A DNA stretch of 64,000 nucleotides, taken from Comamonadaceae bacterium (GTDB lineage Bacteria; Pseudomonadota; Gammaproteobacteria; Burkholderiales; Burkholderiaceae_C). Both the position numbers and the translations under genes were made by a program. The notes under the pieces are model-generated. The model did no database searches, was not told the DNA's origin, and worked only from the letters and a program-made list of their open reading frames with translations. This document shows positions 37,053 through 45,580 of this stretch, piece by piece. The stretch lies in the NCBI GenBank assembly GCA_027486755.1, contig JAIXOM010000056.1:1-64000 (forward strand), written 5' to 3'. Within the stretch, counting starts at the first letter, position 1; each line of letters begins with the position of its first letter.

Positions 37053-38359
37053 GCCGCTTCTCCTTGGACCTTCAGACCCATGACTTGCCGGTAGTAGACG
37101 TACATGGCGCGTATTGCTGCTTCCGAGATCAGGGTGCTCGAGGTGCCGATGGTGCCCGGGTCGAGCAAGATGTTGTTGACCGATTCGCTGGAGCGGCGCA
37201 CGCCTTCTTGGACAAATTTCATGGCCTCGTTGTCTTCCAAGCCCAAGAAGCCTGCCGGCCCCATCAGATTGCCTTGGCGCAAGCGGTGGCGCTCCATCTC
37301 GGGGGTGTCATCGGCATAGCCGAACATGGTCCATTCCATGATCAGGCTGTCCGGCCCGTTGGGGATGATGTGACGCACACCCAAGGTGTTCATCTCGCGC
37401 TGCACGATCAGGTTCGGCCAGATCGTCATCATGGTCACCGACCAGGGCGAATTGAACTCCTTGATGAACTCCAGAAAGCGTTCGTCCTGCAGTCGCAGGC
37501 CTTCATGGAAGGAGCGCATTTCCTTTTTGTTCTCATCGGAGACCTTGGCGTACTTGTCCTCCGACTTGGCCGAGGCCATGATGCCGTGGCGGCCGTGCTT
37601 GGCGTCGGCAAACATCAGGGACTTGTTGCCCGCTACCAAGAGACCGAAGACCACCAGGAAGGAATGCAGCAGCGTGGCGTGGTAAGGGTCCTTCAGGTTC
37701 TCGTGGTACATCTTCCAGTTGCAGGGCAACTCATTGCGGTAGTAACCGTGGATCTTGAGCGGCTTGCCGGAGAAGGTGGTGTCGAATTCCTCCAAGATCT
37801 CGGGCGTCAGGTAGTCCTCGAGCGCCTCAACCTTATCGGAGTAGGACGCGAAGACGACGCCGTGTCTCGTGGTCACGCGCAGTTGACGGGCGCCGTAGTC
37901 GCTGTTTTTGAAGTCCTTGGGCATGCCGCCAAGCTTGTTGACCCCGCGCTTGAAGGGCACGCCCTGCAAATTGCCCTTGAGGTCGTAGGACCACTGGTGA
38001 TAGGGGCAGACGAACTCCTTGGCATTGCCCCGGTGGCTGCGGCAAAACTCGGCGCCGCGGTGGGCGCAGCGGTTTTCGAACACCGCGATGGAGCCATCCT
38101 CTGTGCGCGAGACCACCACTGGGGTAGAGCCCACATAGGAGCGCTTGTAGTCACCTGCGTTGGGAATCTCGGCCTCCAGGGCGACGAAGTTCCAGGTGTC
38201 ACCGCGAAAGATTTTGTCCATCTCCGCGTCATACAGGGCGCGGCTGGTGTAGACCCAGTCGGGAATGGTGTTGAGCGCGTCGGCGGGCCAGATGCACTGG
38301 GTCAGATCGGGCTGTTTGGACGCATCGGTCAGGCCGATCACGGTTTGGTTTTGGTACAT
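37049..38359 (-). CDS. Rieske ring-hydroxylating oxygenase alpha subunit
   Basis: 436 residues. Rieske [2Fe-2S] ligands are C98, H100, C118 and H121 (CAHRGAEF, then CPYH). The mononuclear iron site is H227 and H232 (DPYHATLLH) with D376 (GLEDNEAM). The intersubunit electron-bridge aspartate is D224. By context it is a candidate 6-hydroxypicolinate 3-hydroxylase, the step that makes the PicC substrate. No ferredoxin or reductase gene is found in the window, so electron donors must be encoded elsewhere. First gene of the leftward operon. Confidence 0.9.
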   Translation of the reverse strand: MYQNQTVIGLTDASKQPDLTQCIWPADALNTIPDWVYTSRALYDAEMDKIFRGDTWNFVALEAEIPNAGDYKRSYVGSTPVVVSRTEDGSIAVFENRCAHRGAEFCRSHRGNAKEFVCPYHQWSYDLKGNLQGVPFKRGVNKLGGMPKDFKNSDYGARQLRVTTRHGVVFASYSDKVEALEDYLTPEILEEFDTTFSGKPLKIHGYYRNELPCNWKMYHENLKDPYHATLLHSFLVVFGLLVAGNKSLMFADAKHGRHGIMASAKSEDKYAKVSDENKKEMRSFHEGLRLQDERFLEFIKEFNSPWSVTMMTIWPNLIVQREMNTLGVRHIIPNGPDSLIMEWTMFGYADDTPEMERHRLRQGNLMGPAGFLGLEDNEAMKFVQEGVRRSSESVNNILLDPGTIGTSSTLISEAAIRAMYVYYRQVMGLKVQGEAA

Positions 38360-38843
38360 AGAGACCTCTTCGGTGGTGCCTTTCAGAAGGAGAGCGCCGC
38401 AGTGTTGGCTGGTTCAGCTTGGACGAATACCCGCACTTGTTAAACGGCTGTGCTTTGAGACCGATTCATGGTTACAGTGTCTCAGCAAAGCCGTGATGGC
38501 AAGGACTGTGACGGCATCAGGGTTTGCCCGGGTAAAAACGTTCAGCACACGTGTATATTAGTCACAATGCATGGGCTTGGCAAGTTGGCTGGAGGCTTGC
38601 TGGTTGTGCCGGTTCTGGGGTCTATGGCGGCCCACGCCGTGGCACGATCTTCGCTAGGCTTTTGTGGGGTTTGCATAGGGGTTGGTTTCACGGAGACCTG
38701 TTTTCATGGGCTGAAATGACAGTCCCTCGGGTAATCACCAAGGAGGCGGTGCCTGTGTGAGAGTTGCTGGCGAAAAAAATGTCGGTACACTTGCATAATT
38801 TGGCGTGTCGGAACTGCGTTTGTTTGACCAAAGGAGTTCAAAA
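38360..38843. promoter_or_regulatory. Divergent control region of the pyridine-acid cluster
   Basis: 484 bases without a convincing gene, between the Rieske alpha gene and the Bug gene. It holds an imperfect inverted repeat with arms 38444-38462 and 38477-38494 (ACGGCT..GC.TTTG.AGAC against GTCT..CAAAGCCGT), a TATATT element near 38553 and a likely promoter at 38764-38791. Both halves of the cluster must be controlled from here, plausibly by the MarR repressor. Confidence 0.6.
38764..38791 (+). promoter_or_regulatory. Candidate promoter of the Bug/decarboxylase/hydroxylase operon
   Basis: TTGCTG (38764-38769), 16-base spacer, TACACT (38786-38791). The region around the -10, GTACACTTGCATAATTTGG, aligns without gaps to GTACGCTGTCGTAATTCGG at 50092-50110 before the TRAP operon (14 of 19 identical), which suggests shared control. 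Confidence 0.5.
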
Positions 38844-39833
38844 ATGGGTTTTGTTTTTCACCGGGGCTTGTTTCGTCGGGCTGTGCTGGCTGGCCTAGTT
38901 GGTGCCGCTTTTCTCAGCGCTCCGCATGCGGGTGCGCAAGACAGGAGTTGGGGCCCCAAATCGGTGCAGATCACCGTGGGCTTTGCACCAGGCGGTGGCG
39001 TGGACCTGCTGGCCCGCATGATTGCCACCGAGCTGCAAAAGCGCGGTATGACGGCGGTGGTCGAAAACCGGCCGGGCGCCGGCAGCACTCTGGCGGCCGC
39101 CTATGTGTCTGGCCGCCCCAACGACGGCTCGGCCCTGATGATGATGAATGACTCCTACGCGCTGGCGCCGGCGATTTACCCCAAGCTGGGCTACGACCCT
39201 CGCAAGGACCTCGCGCCAGTCATTGGTGTGGCCTATGCACCCATGGTGGTGCTGGTGCCGGCGCAGTCGCCTCACAAAACCCTGGCCGATCTGGTGGCAG
39301 CTTCTAGCAAGGCCCCCATGAACTGGGGCTCCTGTGGCTCGGGCACTGCCCCGCACCTGGCCGGCGAACTGCTCAATATTGCTTTCAAGGCTAAGAATTC
39401 ACATGTGCCTTACAAGGGTTGCGGCCCGGCCCTGGTCGACCTGCTAGGCGCGCAGCTTGACTTCGGCGTGGTGACGGTCTCGGGCGCCTTGGGGCACCTC
39501 AAGACGGGCAAGCTGCGCGCCTTGGCCATCACCTCCGCCCAGCGCGCCCCCTTCCTGCCCGATCTGCCCACTGTGGCTGAAAGCGGCTCGGCTGATTTTC
39601 AGATGTCGCAGTGGCAGGGTCTGGGTGTGCCGGGCAACACGCCTGAGCCGGTCAAGCAAAAAATCTACGAGGTAGTGGCTGAAATCATTCAAAACCCGGA
39701 GATGCAAAAGCGCTTGCTGGATCTGGGATACACGCCGGCCACTGAGAACCCGGCGCAGTTCCAGCGGGTGGTCCATGCCGACATTGATCGCATGAGTGTC
39801 ATCGCCAAGCGCTTGAATCTGAAAGTCGATTGA
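38844..39833 (+). CDS. Bug/TctC-type binding protein (pyridine-acid cluster)
   Basis: 329 residues. The signal peptide MGFVFHRGLFRRAVLAGLVG ends at AGAQ. Mature signatures are VQITVGFAPGGGVDLLARMI, VVENRPGAGSTLAAAYV and DLAPVIGVAYAPMV. It is a periplasmic receptor for an organic acid, probably the pyridine acid degraded by the cluster. AAGGAG precedes the ATG. It is first in the rightward operon, 27 bases before the decarboxylase homologue. Confidence 0.92.
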   Translation: MGFVFHRGLFRRAVLAGLVGAAFLSAPHAGAQDRSWGPKSVQITVGFAPGGGVDLLARMIATELQKRGMTAVVENRPGAGSTLAAAYVSGRPNDGSALMMMNDSYALAPAIYPKLGYDPRKDLAPVIGVAYAPMVVLVPAQSPHKTLADLVAASSKAPMNWGSCGSGTAPHLAGELLNIAFKAKNSHVPYKGCGPALVDLLGAQLDFGVVTVSGALGHLKTGKLRALAITSAQRAPFLPDLPTVAESGSADFQMSQWQGLGVPGNTPEPVKQKIYEVVAEIIQNPEMQKRLLDLGYTPATENPAQFQRVVHADIDRMSVIAKRLNLKVD

Positions 39834-39860
39834 TTTCGATCAACCCCACTAAGGCAGAAG

Positions 39861-40853
39861 ATGAGCAAACTCAAGCTGAGCATGTCGGTCGGTAATTACG
39901 ACCGAACCCAGGCTTTGTTCGATGAACGGGTGCAGGTTGAGGGCTGCGAGATCACGGCGGTGCCGCTGGAGCCGGAGGAGGCGTTTCACCGCGCCTTCCG
40001 TTACGGCGAATTCGACATCACCGAAATTTCCATGAGCAGCCACATGATGACCACCGCCCGTGGCGACAACCAGTATGTGGCGGTCCCGGCCTTTCTCTCC
40101 CGGGTGTTTCGGCAGTCGGGCATCTATGTGCGCACCGATCGGGGCATCAACCGTCCGCAGGACCTTAAAGGCAAGCGCATCGGCGTGCCGGAGTACCAGA
40201 TCACTGCCAATGTGTGGATCCGCGGCATCCTTGAAGAGGAGTTTGGTGTCAAGCCCAGCGACATCCACTGGAGGCGCGGCGGCATTGAGGAGGCCGGTCG
40301 CGGCGAGCGGGCGCCGATCTCGCTGCCTGACTCGGTCGACCTGCAGCAAATTCCCGATGACAAAACCCTTTCGGGCATGCTCGAGGCCGGCGAGCTCGAT
40401 GGCTATATCGGCGCGCGCGCACCGTCGTGCTTTCTGCGCGGTGCTCCACATGTCGGTCGCCTGTTCAAGGACTACATCCAAGACGAGAAGGACTACTTCC
40501 GGCGCACCCGCATTTTCCCCATCATGCACATGGTGGGCATTCGCAAGACCCTGGTCGAGCAGCATCCTTGGCTGGCGGTCAGCGTCTACAAGGCCTTCCT
40601 CCAGGCCAAGGCCCTGGCGGTCCATGAGCTCAACGAGATCTGCCACCTGGCCGTCTCGCTGCCTTGGATGGTGCATCACCACAACGAGGCCAAGGCCTTG
40701 ATGGGCGACGACTATTGGCCTTATGGGCTCGATGCCAATCGCCATGTCATCGACAAGTTCGCGCAGTACCACCACGGGCAGGGCCTGTCGGTACGCCATG
40801 TCGCGGCGGAGGAACTGTTCGCTCGCTCCTCGCTCGATCTGTCCAAGATCTGA
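39861..40853 (+). CDS. 4,5-dihydroxyphthalate decarboxylase-like protein; candidate 6-hydroxyquinolinate decarboxylase
   Basis: 330 residues, cytoplasmic (no signal peptide) although the fold is that of periplasmic binding proteins and it may be auto-annotated as an ABC substrate-binding protein. The sequence MSKLKLSMSVGNYDRTQALF, RAFRYGEFDITEISMSS, DLKGKRIGVPEYQITANVW, FIGARAPS-like YIGARAPSCF, FPIMHMVGIRKTLVEQHPWL and GDDYWPYGLDANRHVID follows the phthalate-pathway decarboxylase Pht5 throughout. Quinolinate is the pyridine analogue of phthalate, and a Mo hydroxylase operon follows 7 bases later, so I infer decarboxylation of 6-hydroxyquinolinate to 6-hydroxypicolinate. The substrate is unproven. 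Confidence 0.85.
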   Translation: MSKLKLSMSVGNYDRTQALFDERVQVEGCEITAVPLEPEEAFHRAFRYGEFDITEISMSSHMMTTARGDNQYVAVPAFLSRVFRQSGIYVRTDRGINRPQDLKGKRIGVPEYQITANVWIRGILEEEFGVKPSDIHWRRGGIEEAGRGERAPISLPDSVDLQQIPDDKTLSGMLEAGELDGYIGARAPSCFLRGAPHVGRLFKDYIQDEKDYFRRTRIFPIMHMVGIRKTLVEQHPWLAVSVYKAFLQAKALAVHELNEICHLAVSLPWMVHHHNEAKALMGDDYWPYGLDANRHVIDKFAQYHHGQGLSVRHVAAEELFARSSLDLSKI

Positions 40854-40860
40854 GGCCCTC

Positions 40861-41724
40861 ATGAAGGCGCCTTCCTTTCAGTACGTCCTGCCGCAGACGC
40901 TGGATGAGGCCCTCGCTGCCCTTCATGAGATGGAGGGCTCTCGCATCCTTGCCGGCGGGCAGTCGCTGCTGGCCATGCTCAATATGCGCTTTGCCTTTCC
41001 TGAGGTTCTGGTGGATATAGGCCGCGTTGGCGAGCTTGCACACATCACTGACAGGGGCCAATCCATCGAGATCGGCTCGGCCACCCGCCAGCGCGACATC
41101 GAGTTTTCCGATGTGATCGCTCGCCGCCTGCCGCTGCTGCGCGAGGCCATCGGCCATGTTGGCCACCGGCAGACGCGTAACCGGGGCACGGTCGGCGGCA
41201 GCCTGTGCCAGCTCGATCCTTCGGCTGAAATCCCGACGGTGGCCATGGCCATGGACGCCACGCTCACTGCAGCCAGTGTGCGGGGCCGGCGCGAGATCTC
41301 GATGGCCCATTTCCCGGCCGGCTATATGACGCCCTCGCTGGAGCCCGATGAAATGCTGGTGTCGGTCAGCCTGCGGCCCTGGGCCAGCGGGCATGGCCAT
41401 GCGTTTGAGGAGTACGCCCGCCGGCACGGGGATTTCGCCATCGTCTCAGCGGCGGTGCTGATCAGCCTGGACGCGCAGGGCGTGGTCGATCGGGCCTCAG
41501 TCACTTTGGGCGGCGTCTCGGCCCTGCCGGTCAGGGTGAAGGCGGCCGAGCAGGTGCTGCTGGGCTCGCGCGCGCAGGCGGCTGACCTGGCCGCAGCCGC
41601 CGCCTTTTGCAAGGCGGTGGAGGCGACCAGCGACAGCCATGTGCAAGGCTGGTACCGCCAGCATCTGGCGCAGGTGCTGTGCGGCCGCGCGCTCAAGCGT
41701 GCGCTTGAAAGGGTGGAGCGCTGA
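40861..41724 (+). CDS. Molybdenum hydroxylase 1, FAD-binding subunit
   Basis: 287 residues of the CoxM/XdhB type. FAD-contact motifs are ILAGGQSLLAMLNMRFA and GTVGGSLCQLDPSAEIPTV. It takes electrons from the [2Fe-2S] subunit. The gene order FAD, FeS, Mo with zero or overlapping spacing implies one heterotrimer. Probably the middle subunit of a quinolinate dehydrogenase; this is inference from its decarboxylase neighbour. Confidence 0.93.
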   Translation: MKAPSFQYVLPQTLDEALAALHEMEGSRILAGGQSLLAMLNMRFAFPEVLVDIGRVGELAHITDRGQSIEIGSATRQRDIEFSDVIARRLPLLREAIGHVGHRQTRNRGTVGGSLCQLDPSAEIPTVAMAMDATLTAASVRGRREISMAHFPAGYMTPSLEPDEMLVSVSLRPWASGHGHAFEEYARRHGDFAIVSAAVLISLDAQGVVDRASVTLGGVSALPVRVKAAEQVLLGSRAQAADLAAAAAFCKAVEATSDSHVQGWYRQHLAQVLCGRALKRALERVER

Positions 41725-42234
41725 ATGAAAACCCTCGATGGATCATCGCCGGTCACGCTGTATGTCAACGGCCAGCCGCGTTGCGGTCAGGCCGAGCCCC
41801 GCTTGCATCTGGGCGACTTTCTGCGCAACGAGCTGGGACTGACCGGCACCCACCTGGGCTGCGAGCATGGGGTGTGCGGCGCCTGCACCGTGTTGGTCGA
41901 TGGCGTGTCCTCGCGCAGCTGTCTGATGCTGGCGGTCCAGGCCGAGGGTGCGCAGGTGCGCACCGTCGAAGGGCTGGCGCATGACGACGGCCCGCTCAGC
42001 ATGCTGCAGCAGGCCTTCCATGACAGCCATGGATTGCAGTGCGGCTATTGCACCCCTGGCATCCTGATGTCGCTGACCGAATTGCTGGAGACTCAACCGG
42101 CGCCGGACGAGGCGGTGATCAGGGGCGTGCTGTCCGGGCATTTGTGCCGCTGCACCGGCTACCAGAACATCGTCGCTGCTGCCTTGAAGGCCGTTCAGGC
42201 GTTTAATGCGGTTCAGGGTCGGAGGTCGGCATGA
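41725..42234 (+). CDS. Molybdenum hydroxylase 1, [2Fe-2S] subunit
   Basis: 169 residues with two clusters. The plant-type cluster uses C46, C51, C54 and C66 (CEHGVCGAC). The alpha-helical cluster uses C106, C109, C141 and C143 (CGYC and CRCTGY). It relays electrons from the Mo site to FAD. The ATG directly abuts the FAD-subunit stop, and its own stop overlaps the large-subunit start. Confidence 0.95.
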   Translation: MKTLDGSSPVTLYVNGQPRCGQAEPRLHLGDFLRNELGLTGTHLGCEHGVCGACTVLVDGVSSRSCLMLAVQAEGAQVRTVEGLAHDDGPLSMLQQAFHDSHGLQCGYCTPGILMSLTELLETQPAPDEAVIRGVLSGHLCRCTGYQNIVAAALKAVQAFNAVQGRRSA

Positions 42235-44582
42235 CCACTAACCCGCCAAGTACCGGCGTCTGGCAGAGCGTGCCTCGCATTGAAGACGAGCAGCTGCTGC
42301 GCGGGCAGGCGCGCTTTCTCGATGATGTGCCGGTGGACGATGCCTGCCATGCCTGCTTTGTGCGCAGCGCCCAGGCGCATGCGTGCATCGTCTCCATCGA
42401 TACCGAGAAGGCCCGTGCCGTCCCCGGCGTGGTCGGGGTGTATGTCAAGCAAGACCTTTTTGGCGAACTGACCTCCTGGCGCATGCCCCTGGGTTTTGCC
42501 CTGGCAGCGCTGCCCGAGAACACCACACCGTTCGTGCTGGTCGACCATGAGGTGGCTTTTGTCGGCGAGGCGATTGCAGTGGTGGTGGCCAGCAGCCGCC
42601 ATGTGGCCGAGGACGCGGCCAGCCTGGTCCAAGTCCACTATGCACCCTTGCCGGTCGTGGCCGATTGCCGCGATGCGGTACGCCCCGAATCGCCCCCTGT
42701 GCGCACCGAGCTCAGTTCCAACATCCTGCAGCACTACGTGCTTGCCTATGGGGCCATCGACGAGGAGTTTGCCCAGCCGCAGGTGCTGATCAGCGAAGAC
42801 TTCTGGGTGCACCGGGGCGCTGGCCATCCGATGGAGGGCCGCGGCGTGCTGGCCCAGGTGGAAAAATCAACCGGCACTCTGATGGTGTGGTCGTCCACCC
42901 AGATGGCCCATGAATTGCACTACACACTGGCGCTGATGCTCGGTCAGCCTGAAGAGCGGCTGCGGGTCATTACGCCTGAAGTCGGCGGTGGCTTTGGTGC
43001 CAAGTTCATGGTCTACCCAGAGGAGGTGGTGATCCCGGCTCTGGCGCGCAAGTTAGGCCGGCCGGTTAAGTGGGTCGAAGACCGGCGCGAGCATTTCATC
43101 TCGGCAGTGCAGGAGCGCGATCAGTACTGGTCGGTGCAGCTGGCGGCCGACCGCGATGGCAAGATTCGCGGCCTGCGTGGCACCATGATCCATGACCACG
43201 GTGCTTACACGCCCCAGGGTACCAATGTGCCCTACAACGCGGCCTCGTCCATCACGGGTCCCTACATCGTTCCTTCCTACCATCTGGATGTATCGGTGGT
43301 GCATACCAACAAGGTGCCGGTGGCCACCATCCGCGGTGCTGGGTATCCTCAAGCTGCTTTTGTGATGGAGCGCATGATGGACCGCCTGGCCCGCGAGGTA
43401 GGCCTGGATCCGGTGCAATGCCGTCAGCGCAATCTGATTCCGGCCGACAAGATCCCCTATGTCAAGCCACTGAAGTCCCGCGCCGGCCTGCCTTTGACCA
43501 TCGACTCTGGTGACTTTCCTGCGCTGCAGGCGCGCGCGGTCGAAGCGGCCGATCTGCCGGGCTTTGCCGCGCGCCGGCAGGCCTCCGAGAGCCGTGGCCG
43601 TCTGCGTGGTTGGGCGATTGCCCACTCGGTCAAGCCGACCGGGCGGGGGCCTTATGAATCGGTGCGGCTCAAGATCCAGCCCTCGGGCACGGTGGCCATT
43701 TACACCGGTGCGCTGGCCATGGGACAGGGCCTGAAGACCACCTTGGCGCAGCTGTGCGCGCCGCATTTTGGGCTGGGGCCGCAGGCCATCGAGGTGATGG
43801 CCGGCGATACCGCGATGATTGGCTACGGGCACGGCGGTTTCGCCAGCCGTCAGGCCATCATGGCCGGCAATGCGGTGAGCCAGGCCGCCCGCCAATTGCG
43901 CGACAAGGTGCTCAAGGTGGCGGCTGCGGTGCTGGGTGTCGACATCTCGGTCCTGCGCCTGAATCAGGGCGAGGTGCTCAGCCTCGATGGGGCCCACCGC
44001 GTTTCGTTGGCGCGCTTGTCCATGCTGATGAAGGGCGTGCCAGGTTATGCCCTGCCTATGGTGGATGACCCGGGGCTGGAAGAGACGGTGCATTTCCACT
44101 GCGACGCGCAGACCTACGCTGGCGCCTGCCATGTCTGTGAGGTCGAGGTCGACCCGGAGATCGGCCATATCGAGGTTCAGCGCTATCTGGCGGTGCAAGA
44201 CAGCGGCAACATCATCAACCCGCAGTTGGCCGAGGGTCAGGTGGTCGGCGGCGTGGTGCACGGCCTGGGCAATGCCCTGTTCGAGCACATGGCCTATGAC
44301 GAGAACGCTCAACCCCTGAACACCAATTTCGGCGACTACTTACTGCCCACTGCGCCCGAGGTGCCGCCCATACAGGTGATTTTTGCGCCCTCGCCATCGC
44401 CGCTCAATGAGCTGGGTGTTAAGGGCGTGGGGGAATGCTCGACCATCGCCGTTCCGGCTGCTGTGGTCGGCGCGGTCGAGGACGCGTTGTGGTCTCGGGG
44501 TGTGCGCATCAGCGAGTTCCCGCTCACGCCCATGCGGGTGGCCGAGCTGCTCGGCCACGCCAGCGCCACCGAACAAAGTTGA
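42231..44582 (+). CDS. Molybdenum hydroxylase 1, molybdopterin-binding subunit
   Basis: 783 residues of the xanthine-oxidase/CoxL type. The cofactor loops are GGGFGAKF, RGAGYPQAAFVMERMMDRLA, MGQGLKTTLAQ and the active-site glutamate E735 in KGVGECSTIAVPA. It inserts an oxygen from water next to the ring nitrogen of N-heterocycles. It lacks the CoxL cysteine loop of CO dehydrogenase, so it is not a CODH. Substrate inferred as quinolinate or another pyridine carboxylate. ATGA overlap with the FeS gene. Confidence 0.93.
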   Translation: MTTNPPSTGVWQSVPRIEDEQLLRGQARFLDDVPVDDACHACFVRSAQAHACIVSIDTEKARAVPGVVGVYVKQDLFGELTSWRMPLGFALAALPENTTPFVLVDHEVAFVGEAIAVVVASSRHVAEDAASLVQVHYAPLPVVADCRDAVRPESPPVRTELSSNILQHYVLAYGAIDEEFAQPQVLISEDFWVHRGAGHPMEGRGVLAQVEKSTGTLMVWSSTQMAHELHYTLALMLGQPEERLRVITPEVGGGFGAKFMVYPEEVVIPALARKLGRPVKWVEDRREHFISAVQERDQYWSVQLAADRDGKIRGLRGTMIHDHGAYTPQGTNVPYNAASSITGPYIVPSYHLDVSVVHTNKVPVATIRGAGYPQAAFVMERMMDRLAREVGLDPVQCRQRNLIPADKIPYVKPLKSRAGLPLTIDSGDFPALQARAVEAADLPGFAARRQASESRGRLRGWAIAHSVKPTGRGPYESVRLKIQPSGTVAIYTGALAMGQGLKTTLAQLCAPHFGLGPQAIEVMAGDTAMIGYGHGGFASRQAIMAGNAVSQAARQLRDKVLKVAAAVLGVDISVLRLNQGEVLSLDGAHRVSLARLSMLMKGVPGYALPMVDDPGLEETVHFHCDAQTYAGACHVCEVEVDPEIGHIEVQRYLAVQDSGNIINPQLAEGQVVGGVVHGLGNALFEHMAYDENAQPLNTNFGDYLLPTAPEVPPIQVIFAPSPSPLNELGVKGVGECSTIAVPAAVVGAVEDALWSRGVRISEFPLTPMRVAELLGHASATEQS

Positions 44583-44597
44583 TGAGGACGGTCTCCG

Positions 44598-45353
44598 ATG
44601 GAATTTGCCAACCAGTTTCATGTGCCCTTGCCCCTGGCTGAAGCCTGGAAGCTCATGCTTGACGTGCCGCGCATCTTGCCCTGTTTGCCCGGCGCCCGCC
44701 TGCTCGAGACCATGGAGGGTGATCGCTACAGGGGATCCGTGGCGGTCAAGCTCGGGCCGGTTAAATTGTCTTTTGACGGCCAGGCCGAACTGGTGCGGGT
44801 TGATGAGCAGGCCCATGTGGCCTGGCTCAAAGGCTCTGGCATGGACGCCAAGGGCCGGGGTGGCGCCCAGGCTGAATTCAGTTTCACGCTCAAGGCCGCA
44901 GGCAGTGGCACGGATGTGGCGGTGCACACCCAACTGCAGCTGACCGGCTCCATCGCCCAGTACGGCCGCGGCAGCGGCATGATTTCCGAGGTAGCGACCC
45001 AGTTGTTGCGTCAGTTCGAGCAGAACCTCAGTGAAATGCTGCTTGATGAGCGACTGGATGCATCGGCCGCTGCAGCGTCTGCTGCGCTAGCGCCTGCGGC
45101 CACTAGCCGCAGCGCGGCTGCCCCTTCCTCCACAGCCATCGCCCCGGTGAGCAGCCAGGAGGTCCAGGCCTTGCTGGCGCAATGCCAGGCGGTGCTGGCC
45201 GCCACCCAGCAGACCTTGGCCGATGTACGCCTGATGACCCAGATGGCACGCGGCCCGGACAAGGAACTCAATGGTTTTTCCCTCCTCTGGCGTGCGCTGT
45301 GGGCCAGCGTCTCGGGCCGAGGGGGGGCGGGTTCTTCTGGGGCTAAGCGTTGA
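44598..45353 (+). CDS. CoxG-like SRPBCC protein of hydroxylase 1
   Basis: 251 residues. An SRPBCC/CoxG domain occupies about 1-150 (FANQFHVPLPLAEAWKLMLD, PRILPCLPGARLLE, KLGPVKLSFDGQAEL). An Ala/Ser/Pro linker (about 155-185) and a Trp/Leu-rich C-terminal segment FSLLWRALWASVSGR follow, suited to lie on the membrane. CoxG proteins have been linked to membrane attachment and quinone delivery for CO dehydrogenase. It follows the large subunit by 15 bases. Confidence 0.87.
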   Translation: MEFANQFHVPLPLAEAWKLMLDVPRILPCLPGARLLETMEGDRYRGSVAVKLGPVKLSFDGQAELVRVDEQAHVAWLKGSGMDAKGRGGAQAEFSFTLKAAGSGTDVAVHTQLQLTGSIAQYGRGSGMISEVATQLLRQFEQNLSEMLLDERLDASAAAASAALAPAATSRSAAAPSSTAIAPVSSQEVQALLAQCQAVLAATQQTLADVRLMTQMARGPDKELNGFSLLWRALWASVSGRGGAGSSGAKR

Positions 45354-45436
45354 GTCGGTATGGCGCTTCTTTGAGCTGTGCGCGGTACGTGCAGGCTGCC
45401 TCGGGTAATCACCGAGCGCGCAGGTGTTAGGGAAGC

Positions 45437-45465
45437 TTACGTCCTAAAAAACTTGTACGTACACT
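45437..45465 (+). promoter_or_regulatory. Candidate promoter of molybdenum hydroxylase 2
   Basis: TTACGT (45437-45442), 17-base spacer, TACACT (45460-45465), with the start codon at 45581. The -10 lies in GTACGTACAC, a GTAC-rich palindromic stretch. It lies in the 227-base gap after the CoxG gene, so the second hydroxylase can have its own transcript. Confidence 0.4.
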
Positions 45466-45580
45466 GATCCGAGCGACTCGAAGAAGTATGGCGATAGATG
45501 GCAGATGGGTAGCTTGAAGATCCAATATTGTTCTGAGATGGGTACAGCGGTAGCCATCTGGCGAGGAGGCGGAGGCATTC

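Noticed and set aside
38468..38719. An 83-codon plus-strand frame in the divergent control region
   Set aside because: No homology, poor codon usage and overlap with likely regulatory sequence.
39861..40853. ABC transporter substrate-binding protein
   Set aside because: The fold is similar, but there is no signal peptide or transporter partner and the whole sequence follows the 4,5-dihydroxyphthalate decarboxylase pattern.
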